Part shown: in pieces, positions 7,266 through 12,986 of the stretch
How the letters are laid out: each line of letters starts with the position of its first letter
Position numbering within the stretch: the first letter of the stretch is position 1
Source: an uncultured Bacilli bacterium
GTDB lineage: Bacteria > Bacillota_I > Bacilli_A > RF39 > UBA660
Assembly: GCA_934090795.1 (NCBI GenBank)
Contig: CAKOJQ010000019.1
Coordinates: 1 to 12,986 of the forward strand
DNA length: 12,986 bases
Reading direction: 5' to 3'
Notes under the pieces: generated by a model
Told to the model about the DNA's origin: nothing
The model's input: only the letters and a program-made list of their open reading frames with translations
The model's database searches: none
Program-made: the position numbers and the translations under genes

Positions 7266-7805
7266 TTATTTATGGAATAAAAAACAATTCTCTTGATGAG
7301 AGTTAATTATGCCAACTGCTTGAAGATAAGAATATATTATAGTTGTACCAACAAATTTCATTCCTCTTTTGATTAAATCTTTAGAAATATCATCTGATAA
7401 TTTAGATTTAGTGTCAGTACAATTATAATATATATTACCTTTTGTAAACGTTAATAAGTAATTATAGAATGTTCCATATTCCTTAACTATTTGTTTAAAT
7501 ATTTTACTATTATTAATACTTGCTTTTATTTTTAATTTATTTCTAATAATATCTTTATTTTGAATTAACTCTTCAATTTTATTATCGTCATAATTACATA
7601 CTTTATTTATATTAAAATTATCATAGGCTTTTCTGAAGGCATCTCTTTTATCTAATACACATTCCCATGATAAACCAGCTTGAAATGATTCAAGAATTAA
7701 CATTTCATAAAGGTAGTTATCGCTTTGGTTAAGAATGCCCCATTCTTCATCATGATATTTTATATATAAGGGATTTTTTAAATTACACCAATTACATCTA
7801 TTCAT
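7266..7805 (-). CDS. tag: DNA-3-methyladenine glycosylase I
   Basis: Base-excision repair enzyme removing 3-methyladenine from alkylated DNA. At 179 residues it has the family's length and marks: RCxW with zinc ligand Cys4, YHDEEWG with His18, ESFQAGLSW with catalytic Glu39 and Trp47, the RNKLKI segment, KDLIKRGMKFVGTTIIYSYLQAVG, and NSHQENC giving the last zinc ligands His170 and Cys174 near the C terminus. AAGGAG precedes the ATG. It sits 21 nt behind the deacetylase gene and has no visible promoter of its own, so it is probably read from the deacetylase promoter. Confidence 0.95.
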   Translation of the reverse strand: MNRCNWCNLKNPLYIKYHDEEWGILNQSDNYLYEMLILESFQAGLSWECVLDKRDAFRKAYDNFNINKVCNYDDNKIEELIQNKDIIRNKLKIKASINNSKIFKQIVKEYGTFYNYLLTFTKGNIYYNCTDTKSKLSDDISKDLIKRGMKFVGTTIIYSYLQAVGIINSHQENCFLFHK

Positions 7806-7826
7806 GTATCTCCTTTTTAAATATTA

Positions 7827-9197
7827 TTAATTATTAATTTGATAATAACTTTTTTCTTTTTTTAATTCTATATTTTTTAATTTAGCAAGTTCATCAATTG
7901 TTACAAAAGCATATCCTTCTTTTTCTAGTTTTTCCATAGCGAGTAAAGCACCATCAACGGATGTTTCATATAGATCATGTAGTAGTACAATAGATCCATC
8001 TTTAGCATTATCTACTATATAATTAGATATTCTTTCAACATTTTTATATTTCCAATCTTCGGTGTCTAAATTCCATAAAATTGTATACATATTTGAAATG
8101 TTCTTTATATTTTGATTTGTATTTCCATATGGTGGTCTTAAATAAATTGGTTCTTCATTTGTTATTTCTTTAATTACTTCATTAGTCTTTTTTATTTCAT
8201 TTGTTATAGAATTATTATCTAAATTTAATAAATTTAAATGATTATATGTATGACTTCCAATTAAATTTCCCATGTCATGGGCTCTTTTTAAAGTTTCTTT
8301 ATGATCATTTACTCTAGAACCAAGAACAAAGAATGTTACTCTTGCATTATATTTATCTAAATTATCTAATAATTTATTAGTTCCTATATAACTAGGCCCA
8401 TCATCAAATGTAAAAGCGATTAATTTTTTATTTTTAAATTCTTCAATATCACGATTATTATTGTTAATTTCTTGTTTATTACTATATTTTAAATATTCAC
8501 TTTTAATTATTCCATTTAAATCAGAATATGGTATAGTAATTTTTATTTCTCCAGCAGAGTAATATGCGACTTGTAATGGTGGAAATATAAGAGATAATCC
8601 ATTATCTAAAAATTCAAAATTTTCAAAATTAAATATTTCCGATTTCAACCCCTCTTTAGGCATATCTTCATCTATATTAAGATTATTTGCTTTGCTGTAT
8701 TTCATTATATAATAATAAGCAAGATTAGATAACTTTTCTAAGCTTTCTTCATTTTCAAGAAAATCTACTAATGAAACTATTTTATTTTCTTTTTTAGAAT
8801 AATAGTAGGATTTATCATATCTAGTTTGATGAGAACCTCCTGTATATTCATAAATAGTTAAATGTAATCCAATTAATTCATTATCATCTTTTAATTGGTA
8901 ATTAGCTCTAAATTGATATTTATCTATATCACTATTATTTAAATTATTAATATTTTGTTTAAATTCATTTTTCTTAGTATTTATATAGTTATTAGAATAA
9001 GATATTAAATTCTTATTTTTTAATTTAGGGAAATTAATTTCAACTATATAATCCGATTTTTCCTCTTTAATGTAATATTTATGATAGAACAATTTGGATA
9101 CCATAAATATCATACTTGTTAATAAAATAAAACTAATGCTAAAAACTATTTTTCCAATTTTTGTTAATCTAATTTTTGATTTTTTATATTTTATCAT
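7827..9197 (-). CDS. membrane-anchored polysaccharide deacetylase (PdaC-like)
   Basis: A 456-residue wall-modifying enzyme. Residues 17-36 are a membrane anchor with a basic N-terminal flank. Residues about 45-230 match the DUF4163/DUF3298 pair found in PdaC-type proteins (YEYTGGSHQTRYDKSYYY; AYYSAGEIKITIPYSDL). Residues about 257-440 are a NodB homology domain: FTFDDGPS (catalytic Asp265, metal ligand Asp266), HTYNH (metal ligands His316 and His320), RPPYG (354-358), DTEDWK (378-383) and LLHD (catalytic His407). All catalytic motifs are intact. Known relatives remove acetyl groups from peptidoglycan sugars or chitin oligomers outside the membrane; PdaC of B. subtilis has the same layout and similar length. 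AGAGGT precedes the ATG by 5 nt. First gene of a unit with tag. Confidence 0.92.
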   Translation of the reverse strand: MIKYKKSKIRLTKIGKIVFSISFILLTSMIFMVSKLFYHKYYIKEEKSDYIVEINFPKLKNKNLISYSNNYINTKKNEFKQNINNLNNSDIDKYQFRANYQLKDDNELIGLHLTIYEYTGGSHQTRYDKSYYYSKKENKIVSLVDFLENEESLEKLSNLAYYYIMKYSKANNLNIDEDMPKEGLKSEIFNFENFEFLDNGLSLIFPPLQVAYYSAGEIKITIPYSDLNGIIKSEYLKYSNKQEINNNNRDIEEFKNKKLIAFTFDDGPSYIGTNKLLDNLDKYNARVTFFVLGSRVNDHKETLKRAHDMGNLIGSHTYNHLNLLNLDNNSITNEIKKTNEVIKEITNEEPIYLRPPYGNTNQNIKNISNMYTILWNLDTEDWKYKNVERISNYIVDNAKDGSIVLLHDLYETSVDGALLAMEKLEKEGYAFVTIDELAKLKNIELKKEKSYYQINN

Positions 9198-9421
9198 AAT
9201 CTACCTCTTATTTATATAAATTTATTATACAAAAAGATTATAGCATATATAAATAAGTATAGTTTTAAATATATAATTAGTTTACATTGTAATTTATATT
9301 ATTTTTCTATAATATATTTTAGATAATTTTTATTAATTACTTTTTCACCATATATAGCATTATTTTATTATCAATAAGATTTAGAATTTCAGGTTTATAA
9401 TTTATTATTAATTAGTTTATT
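9198..9421. other. AT-rich gap between deacetylase and orphan gene
   Basis: Contains the deacetylase promoter at its left end and no clear terminator for the orphan gene. One minus-strand frame (about 9402-9328) reads NYKPEILNLIDNKIMLYMVKK before a stop, which looks protein-like. It has no ribosome site of its own, lies in a different frame from the orphan gene and may be a remnant or chance. Confidence 0.4.
9237..9245 (-). promoter_or_regulatory. extended -10 promoter of the deacetylase-tag unit
   Basis: Minus strand TGC-TATAAT (9245-9237). No good -35 box is seen at 17 nt, as expected for extended -10 promoters. Start near 9230, leader about 33 nt. Confidence 0.5.
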
Positions 9422-10069
9422 TTATTTAATTAATTTTTTTGTTTGTTCAGTTTTATTTGATGATGCTATTTCTAACAGCAGACTAATCTCTTTTTCATTT
9501 AACGAGCATAAAAATTCATCACTTTGAATTAAAGGTAATTGTATTAATTTTAATAATATTGTATTTATTTGCTCTTCTGGTAAAATTGGTAAATAACTAA
9601 TTTTTATTTCATCAGTTATATCTAATAAATAGCTTTCTATTTTATTGCCATACTCAGTTAATAGTTTATAATTATTATTTAAAATTTCTAATTGTTTTTT
9701 TATATTACTACATGTTAATTGCGATCTTAAATATCTGTAATAATTAATATTTTTTGTATTTGCTTCATTTTTAGCCTCTCCATATGTATCAAAAATCTTA
9801 TCAGTAGATATCGAATTTATGCAATCACCATAAAAGTTATATTGAGGCTGTACTAATTTAGATTGTTCATTTAAATCAGGAGTAATAAAAACAACATTAT
9901 AGATTGTTTTTGTTTCTCCACTATTCAAATATATTTCCTCTTTGGTAGTAACATAACATTTAGCAGGTATATAATATGTGTAATTTTTATTAGATCCTGA
10001 ATTCGAAATTATTCTATTAATTTCCATAATTGCATATTTAACTTTATAATTTGTTGGTTCATTTTTCAT
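9422..10069 (-). CDS. orphan protein of unknown function beside the retron
   Basis: Not recognised. The 215-residue product has no signal peptide and no membrane segment. The N-terminal half (10-100) is beta-rich with several Tyr and three Cys in the whole protein (YTYYIPAKCYVTTKEEIYL; YNVVFITPDL). The C-terminal half (100-215) is helical, with a coiled region around 118-145 and a Lys-rich tail. AGAGGAA lies 6 nt before the ATG and a TGC-TATAAT box lies upstream, so it is a real expressed gene. It is transcribed divergently from the helix-turn-helix and retron genes and shares an about 240-nt control region with the former. It could be cargo of the same island or a retron partner, but only proximity suggests this. 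Confidence 0.75.
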   Translation of the reverse strand: MKNEPTNYKVKYAIMEINRIISNSGSNKNYTYYIPAKCYVTTKEEIYLNSGETKTIYNVVFITPDLNEQSKLVQPQYNFYGDCINSISTDKIFDTYGEAKNEANTKNINYYRYLRSQLTCSNIKKQLEILNNNYKLLTEYGNKIESYLLDITDEIKISYLPILPEEQINTILLKLIQLPLIQSDEFLCSLNEKEISLLLEIASSNKTEQTKKLIK

Positions 10070-10082
10070 ATAATTCCTCTTT

Positions 10083-10119
10083 TCACATACATTATAGCAT
10101 TAATAAAATCAATTAGATA
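10083..10119. repeat. left copy of a promoter-containing direct repeat
   Basis: Shares a 14-nt block (ATACATTATAGCAT, 10087-10100) and a 12-nt block (ATCAATTAGATA, 10108-10119) with the copy at 11812-11839, in the same orientation. Here the blocks are separated by 7 extra bases; in the right copy they overlap by two bases. The copies enclose the helix-turn-helix gene, the retron and the XRE stub. Confidence 0.5.
10091..10099 (-). promoter_or_regulatory. extended -10 promoter of the orphan gene
   Basis: Minus strand TGC-TATAAT (10099-10091), the same box as upstream of the deacetylase and of the XRE stub. Start near 10084, giving a leader of about 15 nt with the ribosome site. Confidence 0.55.
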
Positions 10120-10218
10120 TATTTTATATAATTTATTATTTATTAATATGATATTCACTACAATTCATATAATGTTTTATTCTCAAATTAATTATAAAAT
10201 TTATTTAGATAATGCAAA

Positions 10219-10227
10219 TGGTAAAAT
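10219..10227 (+). promoter_or_regulatory. possible extended -10 box for the helix-turn-helix gene
   Basis: TGG-TAAAAT on the plus strand with no clear -35 box. Transcription would begin about at the foot of the hairpin at 10228. Tentative. Confidence 0.3.
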
Positions 10228-10274
10228 AAAATGTAGGAAACTGGTAAATTTGAATGTTAGTTTTCCTACATTTT
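10228..10274. terminator. long hairpin in the leader of the helix-turn-helix gene (attenuator or terminator-like)
   Basis: A 13-bp perfect stem (10228-10240 with 10262-10274), plus two more pairs past a one-base bulge, enclosing a 16-nt loop and followed by further T. The A-tract on the other side makes it symmetric, so it could stop transcription both ways. It sits between divergent genes where no transcript needs ending, hence a leader attenuator, a 5'-end stabilising structure or an old insertion-element end are all possible. Confidence 0.5.
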
Positions 10275-10312
10275 TTAATGATACAATTAACATTAAGGTG
10301 ATTGTAAAATGA

Positions 10313-10501
10313 ATGAAAAAGATAATGAAGAAGATGATTAGATTGAAAATAAAACCTAATTTTGCTGTTTTGAGTCGAGAATATGGATGTAATTATAGAA
10401 CAGCAAAAATTAAATATCTTGAAGAATTAAGTAAAGAAAAAGGAATAGAATCAACAATTAAAATTAGAAAACATTTTTATGAAGACAAATTTGATAAATA
10501 A
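10313..10501 (+). CDS. 62-residue helix-turn-helix protein, IS21 IstA N-terminus-like
   Basis: Residues 8-40 (IRLKIKPNFAVLSREYGCNY then RTAKIKYLEE) form a homeodomain-like helix-turn-helix of the kind at the start of IS21-family IstA transposases (K-P-N-F-x-x-L-x-R-x-Y-G-x-x-x-R-T). The catalytic DDE part is absent, so it is either a truncated transposase remnant or a small DNA-binding protein kept for its own sake. The ribosome site AGGTGAT (10296-10302) suits ATG 10309 better (6 nt) than ATG 10313 (10 nt); the former opens an 11-codon frame (stop at 10341) overlapping this gene, and ATG 10334 (MIRLKIKP) is a third start choice. Its last codons overlap the retron promoter, giving the order HTH, ncRNA, RT on one strand. 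Confidence 0.6.
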   Translation: MKKIMKKMIRLKIKPNFAVLSREYGCNYRTAKIKYLEELSKEKGIESTIKIRKHFYEDKFDK

Positions 10502-10519
10502 CACTAATTATGATACAAT
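10491..10519 (+). promoter_or_regulatory. retron promoter
   Basis: TTGATA (10491-10496), exactly 17 nt spacer, TACAAT (10514-10519), with TGA directly before the -10 box. The expected start about 7 nt downstream falls at 10526, the first base of the a1 arm of the retron RNA. The -35 box lies inside the last codons of the helix-turn-helix gene. Confidence 0.75.
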
Positions 10520-10525
10520 AATCTC

Positions 10526-10674
10526 GCAGTAGTGATTGGAATTATTTCCTACTTTAACGAGTCGTTAAGGGACTAAATTAATTATAGACGAATAAATAGT
10601 AATACTTCAATGGAAACTATTCTACACGTTGTGTAGTTAAGTCCATTTCCATATTACAATATCGTTAGTACTGC
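10526..10674 (+). ncRNA. retron msr-msd RNA
   Basis: Template RNA that a retron reverse transcriptase partly copies into msDNA. The ends pair as a1/a2: GCAGTA (10526-10531) with TACTGC (10669-10674), extended by four further pairs, two of them G-U, after one mismatch (to 10536 and 10664). Inside the msr part are a 4-bp hairpin (10538-10549) and an 8-bp hairpin with AGT loop (CTTTAACG/CGTTAAGG, 10552-10570). The msd part is a long stem-loop at about 10596-10660: GTAAT/ATTAC (10599-10603 with 10653-10657), a 6-nt bulge, ATGGAAA/TTTCCAT (10610-10616 with 10646-10652), an internal loop, and CTACAC/GTGTAG (10622-10627 with 10631-10636). The branching guanosine cannot be fixed; G10538 just after a1 is a candidate. 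The RT ribosome site follows a2 by about 6 nt. Confidence 0.82.
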
Positions 10675-10692
10675 ACTTTAGGAGGTAGTAAA

Positions 10693-11646
10693 TTGTGGAA
10701 ATACATAGGTTTAAAAGAATGTAATGAATTTTTACTATCTCTTAATTTAATTGATTGTAAAGATGAAAAAAAATATATAAAAACCATTTATTCTATTAGT
10801 AATAATATTGAGAAAAACTATAGAATATATAAAATAAAAAAACATAATGGGAAATATAGAACTATATATGAACCAAATAAAATTTTAAAACAAATTCAAA
10901 AAAGAATTTTAAATAACATACTTAATAATAAAAAAATATCAAAATTTGCAAAAGCATATCATAAAGGAATTGGACTAAAGGATAATGCTATTTTTCATGT
11001 TAATAAAAAAATGATTTTAAAGTTAGATATTAAAAATTTCTTTGAAAATATATCATTTTTAGATGTATATAACTCGTGTTTTTCAATAGAATATTTTCCT
11101 AAATCTGTTGGTATGTTATTAACATATTTATGTACATATGATGATCATTTAACTCAAGGTTCACCAACTTCTGCTTATATATCAAATTTAGTAATGAAGG
11201 AATTTGATGAAGAATTAGGACTTTGGTGTGAAGAAAAAAATATTTCTTATACGAGATATTCTGATGATATGACTTTTTCTGGTGAATTTAGTCCAAATGA
11301 GATCATAATTAAAGTTAGAAAAATGTTATATAAACTAGGTTTAGAATTAAATGATAGTAAAATTCATGTTATATATAAATCTTCAAATCAAAATGTAACA
11401 GGAATTGTAGTTAATGAAAAAATGCAAGTTAATATAAAATATCGTAATAGAATAAGGCAAGAAATTTATTATATTAATAAGTTTGGTTTAGATTCTCATT
11501 TAAGAAAATGTGGTATTAATATTAAACCTAAAAATTATTTAAATAAATTATATGGAAAAATTCTTTATGTATTACAAATTAATGAGGATGATGAAGAATT
11601 TAAAAAATATAAAAATTATGTTAAAAGTTTAAAAGAAGATATTTGA
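10693..11646 (+). CDS. retron-type reverse transcriptase
   Basis: Copies part of the upstream RNA into msDNA, normally with a 2'-5' branch. The 317-residue protein is almost only a polymerase: conserved block with GKYRTIYEP (53-61), retron-specific NAxxH (Asn98-His102), catalytic Asp112 in LKLDIKNFF, QGSPTSAYISN (155-165), active-site YSDD (189-192) inside YTRYSDDMTFSG, and the retron-specific VTG (235-237) in the thumb region that recognises its own RNA. No extra effector domain is fused to either end. The start is TTG 10693, with AGGAGGT (10680-10686) 6 nt before it; no in-frame ATG is better placed. It ends in TGA, followed at once by the stub of an XRE gene on the other strand. A group II intron RT is unlikely: no maturase or endonuclease domain, and a short protein. 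Confidence 0.93.
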   Translation: MWKYIGLKECNEFLLSLNLIDCKDEKKYIKTIYSISNNIEKNYRIYKIKKHNGKYRTIYEPNKILKQIQKRILNNILNNKKISKFAKAYHKGIGLKDNAIFHVNKKMILKLDIKNFFENISFLDVYNSCFSIEYFPKSVGMLLTYLCTYDDHLTQGSPTSAYISNLVMKEFDEELGLWCEEKNISYTRYSDDMTFSGEFSPNEIIIKVRKMLYKLGLELNDSKIHVIYKSSNQNVTGIVVNEKMQVNIKYRNRIRQEIYYINKFGLDSHLRKCGINIKPKNYLNKLYGKILYVLQINEDDEEFKKYKNYVKSLKEDI

Positions 11647-11665
11647 AAAAAATTAGATTTTTTTT
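11646..11665 (+). terminator. weak A/T hairpin and T-run after the RT gene
   Basis: Seven A (11646-11652), a 5-nt loop and eight T (11658-11665) can fold into an all-A-T stem. It is the only terminator-like sequence behind the RT gene and is weak. Confidence 0.35.
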
Positions 11666-11715
11666 AAGTATTTTCTTTTTTCTTGAATAAACTTACCAAT
11701 CTTAATTTGATCCAT
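11650..11715 (-). pseudogene. 5' stub of an XRE-type helix-turn-helix regulator
   Basis: On the minus strand ATG 11715, with AAAGGAG 9 nt upstream, opens MDQIKIGKFIQEKRKILKKN and then LI, the typical beginning of XRE-family regulators (usual form MDQ-x-x-IGKFI-x-x-x-RK...KNLTQ). After about codon 22 the similarity stops, the frame runs into the reversed end of the RT gene and meets a stop at codon 32. The helix-turn-helix core is gone. The promoter and ribosome site are still intact, so the stub may still be transcribed, antisense to the RT gene end. It marks a rearrangement joint at about 11646-11652. Confidence 0.65.
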
Positions 11716-11811
11716 TTAGTATTTCTCCTTTCAAATAAATTATATACTCCTTATCATAGATTAAACACGAACTCATAGTTGAGTAAAGCAAATTATTTTT
11801 TATTTATCTTA

Positions 11812-11839
11812 TCATATACATTATAGCATCAATTAGATA
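11812..11839. repeat. right copy of a promoter-containing direct repeat
   Basis: Same orientation and same two blocks as 10083-10119 (ATACATTATAGCAT and ATCAATTAGATA), fused here without the intervening bases. It carries the promoter of the XRE stub. Confidence 0.5.
11820..11828 (-). promoter_or_regulatory. extended -10 promoter of the XRE stub
   Basis: Minus strand TGC-TATAAT (11828-11820). Start near 11813, leaving a leader of about 98 nt before the stub's ATG, longer than for other genes here. Confidence 0.5.
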
Positions 11840-11970
11840 AATTATATTGTTAATAAAACTTCTAAAAATAATTTATATTTCATAATGTATATTCAATTGT
11901 TGGATTTGTACTAGGAAATGTTGGATAAATCTTGGATGTTTTAAGTTAGTAATAAAATTTGCCAAAAAGA

Positions 11971-11979
11971 TGGTATAAT
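11971..11979 (+). promoter_or_regulatory. extended -10 promoter of the SDR gene
   Basis: TGG-TATAAT; the TTGCCA at 11959-11964 is too close to serve as a normal -35 box. Start near 11986, leader of about 50 nt. Confidence 0.5.
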
Positions 11980-12036
11980 TATATAAGAAAGATATTAGAT
12001 TTATTTTTTAGAATGAAGTGGTAGGTGATAAATATT

Positions 12037-12986
12037 GTGAAAAAAATCTATATATTAACAGGAGCAAATGGTTTTTTAGGCAATAACATCATAAGAAAGT
12101 TAGAACAAGATGATGATAATGAAATTAGGGCTTTTGTATTAAAGGGCGATTCTATTAAATCACTAGAAGGATTAAAATGTAAAATATACTATGGTGATGT
12201 AACTAAAAAAGAAACTTTATCAGAAATTTTTGAAAATACTGATGGAAAAGAAGTTTTTGTAATTCATTGTGCTGCAGTAGTATACATAAAATCAAAATAC
12301 AATCCACTTGTTTATAATGTTAATGTTAATGGAACTAAAAATATAGTAGATAAGGTAATAGAGTCTAAAGCAAAACTTATCTATATTAGTAGTGTTCATG
12401 CAATCCCTGAGCAACCTAACAATGAATTAATAACAGAAATAACTAATTTTAACCCTGATAATGTTGAGGGATTATATGCAAAAACAAAAGCAGAAGCTGC
12501 GAAGTTTGTAATTGATGCAGTAAAGAGTAAAAATTTGAATGCTTGTATTATTCATCCATCTGGTATTATAGGTCCAAATGATTTTGGCAATAGTCACTTA
12601 ACACAATTAATAAAAGAAGTTGCAAGTGGCAAATTATTTGCTTGTGTAAAAGGTGGATATGATTTTGTTGATGTAAGAGATGTAGCAGATGGTGTTATTA
12701 GTGCTTGTAAAAATGGTGCTAATGGTGAATGCTATATCTTATCTAATAGATATATAGCAATAAAAGAATTGTGCGATTTAATTTGTGATGTGCAAGGAAG
12801 AAAAAAGATTAAAATGGTATTACCAATAGGTTTTGCAAAATTAATAGCACCTTTTTTTGAAGTATATTATAATTTAAAGAAACAAACTCCACTTTTTACA
12901 AAGTATTCACTATATACACTATCTTCTAATGCTAATTTTAGTAATGAAAAAGCTAAAGAAAAGTTGGAATTTAAAAATAGAAATAT
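12037..12986 (+). CDS. NAD(P)-dependent extended SDR (epimerase/3-beta-HSD/dihydroflavonol-reductase-like), 3' end cut off
   Basis: 316 codons are visible before the window ends, with no stop. The N terminus has the Rossmann nucleotide loop GANGFLG (9-15), followed by YYGDVT (where Asp touches the adenine side), HCAAVVY, NVNGTKN, the catalytic ISS (Ser118/119) and YAKTK (Tyr147, Lys151), then HPSGIIGPND and DFVDVRDVADG, all as in extended short-chain dehydrogenases that act on sugar nucleotides, sterols or flavonol-like ketones. The C-terminal substrate part (from about 250) has a hydrophobic stretch LPIGFAKLIAPFFEVYY, also seen in 3-beta-HSD-like members. The start is GTG 12037, with AGGTGAT 7 nt upstream; upstream in-frame stops exclude a longer protein. 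Substrate cannot be told. Confidence 0.88.
   Translation, partial: MKKIYILTGANGFLGNNIIRKLEQDDDNEIRAFVLKGDSIKSLEGLKCKIYYGDVTKKETLSEIFENTDGKEVFVIHCAAVVYIKSKYNPLVYNVNVNGTKNIVDKVIESKAKLIYISSVHAIPEQPNNELITEITNFNPDNVEGLYAKTKAEAAKFVIDAVKSKNLNACIIHPSGIIGPNDFGNSHLTQLIKEVASGKLFACVKGGYDFVDVRDVADGVISACKNGANGECYILSNRYIAIKELCDLICDVQGRKKIKMVLPIGFAKLIAPFFEVYYNLKKQTPLFTKYSLYTLSSNANFSNEKAKEKLEFKNRN

Larger units (their letters stand above)
11716..12036. other. intergenic stretch between XRE stub and SDR gene
   Basis: Holds two divergent promoters: a minus-strand TGC-TATAAT for the XRE stub and a plus-strand TGG-TATAAT for the SDR gene. A 5-bp hairpin (about 11770-11783, ACTCA/TGAGT) lies in the stub leader. 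No other gene is seen. Confidence 0.5.

Noticed and set aside
9328..9402. Short protein-like frame ending in YMVKK on the minus strand
   Set aside because: Under 25 codons, no ribosome site, and preceded by a stop; mentioned only in the gap entry.
10511..10661. Alternative outer pairing GATA..TAAT (10512-10521) with ATTA..TATC (10653-10663) as retron RNA ends
   Set aside because: Interrupted by a 3-nt mismatch, falls in the promoter -10 box, and competes with the better GCAGTA/TACTGC pairing and the msd stem.
10309..11646. Group II intron or diversity-generating retroelement
   Set aside because: The RT lacks maturase and endonuclease parts and has the retron-specific NAxxH and VTG motifs; no template/variable repeat pair and no intron domain V-like hairpin are seen.
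1..12986. CRISPR array or complete insertion sequence
   Set aside because: No regularly spaced repeats and no full transposase with terminal inverted repeats were seen on reading both strands.

Overview
The window comes from a very AT-rich, low-GC Gram-positive bacterium. AGGAGG- or AGGTGAT-type ribosome sites, TGC-TATAAT extended -10 boxes, TGA used as a stop (the reverse transcriptase ends in TGA), and several peptidoglycan-active enzymes point to a walled member of the Bacilli/Erysipelotrichia side of the Firmicutes, not to a true mycoplasma. The species cannot be named from the sequence.

Left part (1-5200), all on the minus strand, is housekeeping: a YgaC-type DUF402 nucleotide phosphatase with its own promoter; a two-gene unit in which dCMP deaminase (comEB) and a divergent phosphoglycerate kinase overlap as TGATG; a secreted glucosaminidase-like wall enzyme whose terminator hairpin carries the -35 box of the next unit; and a pair made of a long acidic cytoplasmic protein and a small unknown protein.

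Middle (5200-9200): a tRNA-Asn gene with promoter and terminator, then a plus-strand gene for a 600-residue fusion of an M14-like carboxypeptidase fold and a VanY-like M15 D,D-carboxypeptidase. It converges on a minus-strand unit encoding a PdaC-like polysaccharide deacetylase and DNA-3-methyladenine glycosylase I. The two sides share one bidirectional terminator.

Right part (9200-12000) is accessory and is the most interesting stretch. It holds an orphan 215-residue protein (minus strand), a divergent 62-residue helix-turn-helix protein that resembles the N terminus of IS21-type IstA transposases, and a retron. The retron consists of a well-formed promoter, a structured msr-msd RNA of about 150 nt with a1/a2 inverted ends, and a 317-residue reverse transcriptase with the retron-type NAxxH, YxDD and VTG motifs. 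Immediately beyond the RT stop lies the 5' stub of an XRE-type regulator on the opposite strand, so a rearrangement joint sits there. Two similar promoter segments flank this block as direct repeats. No standard retron effector is visible; the 62-residue and 215-residue proteins are the only local candidates.

The right edge (from 12037) returns to a chromosomal-type gene, an NAD(P)-dependent extended SDR that runs out of the window.
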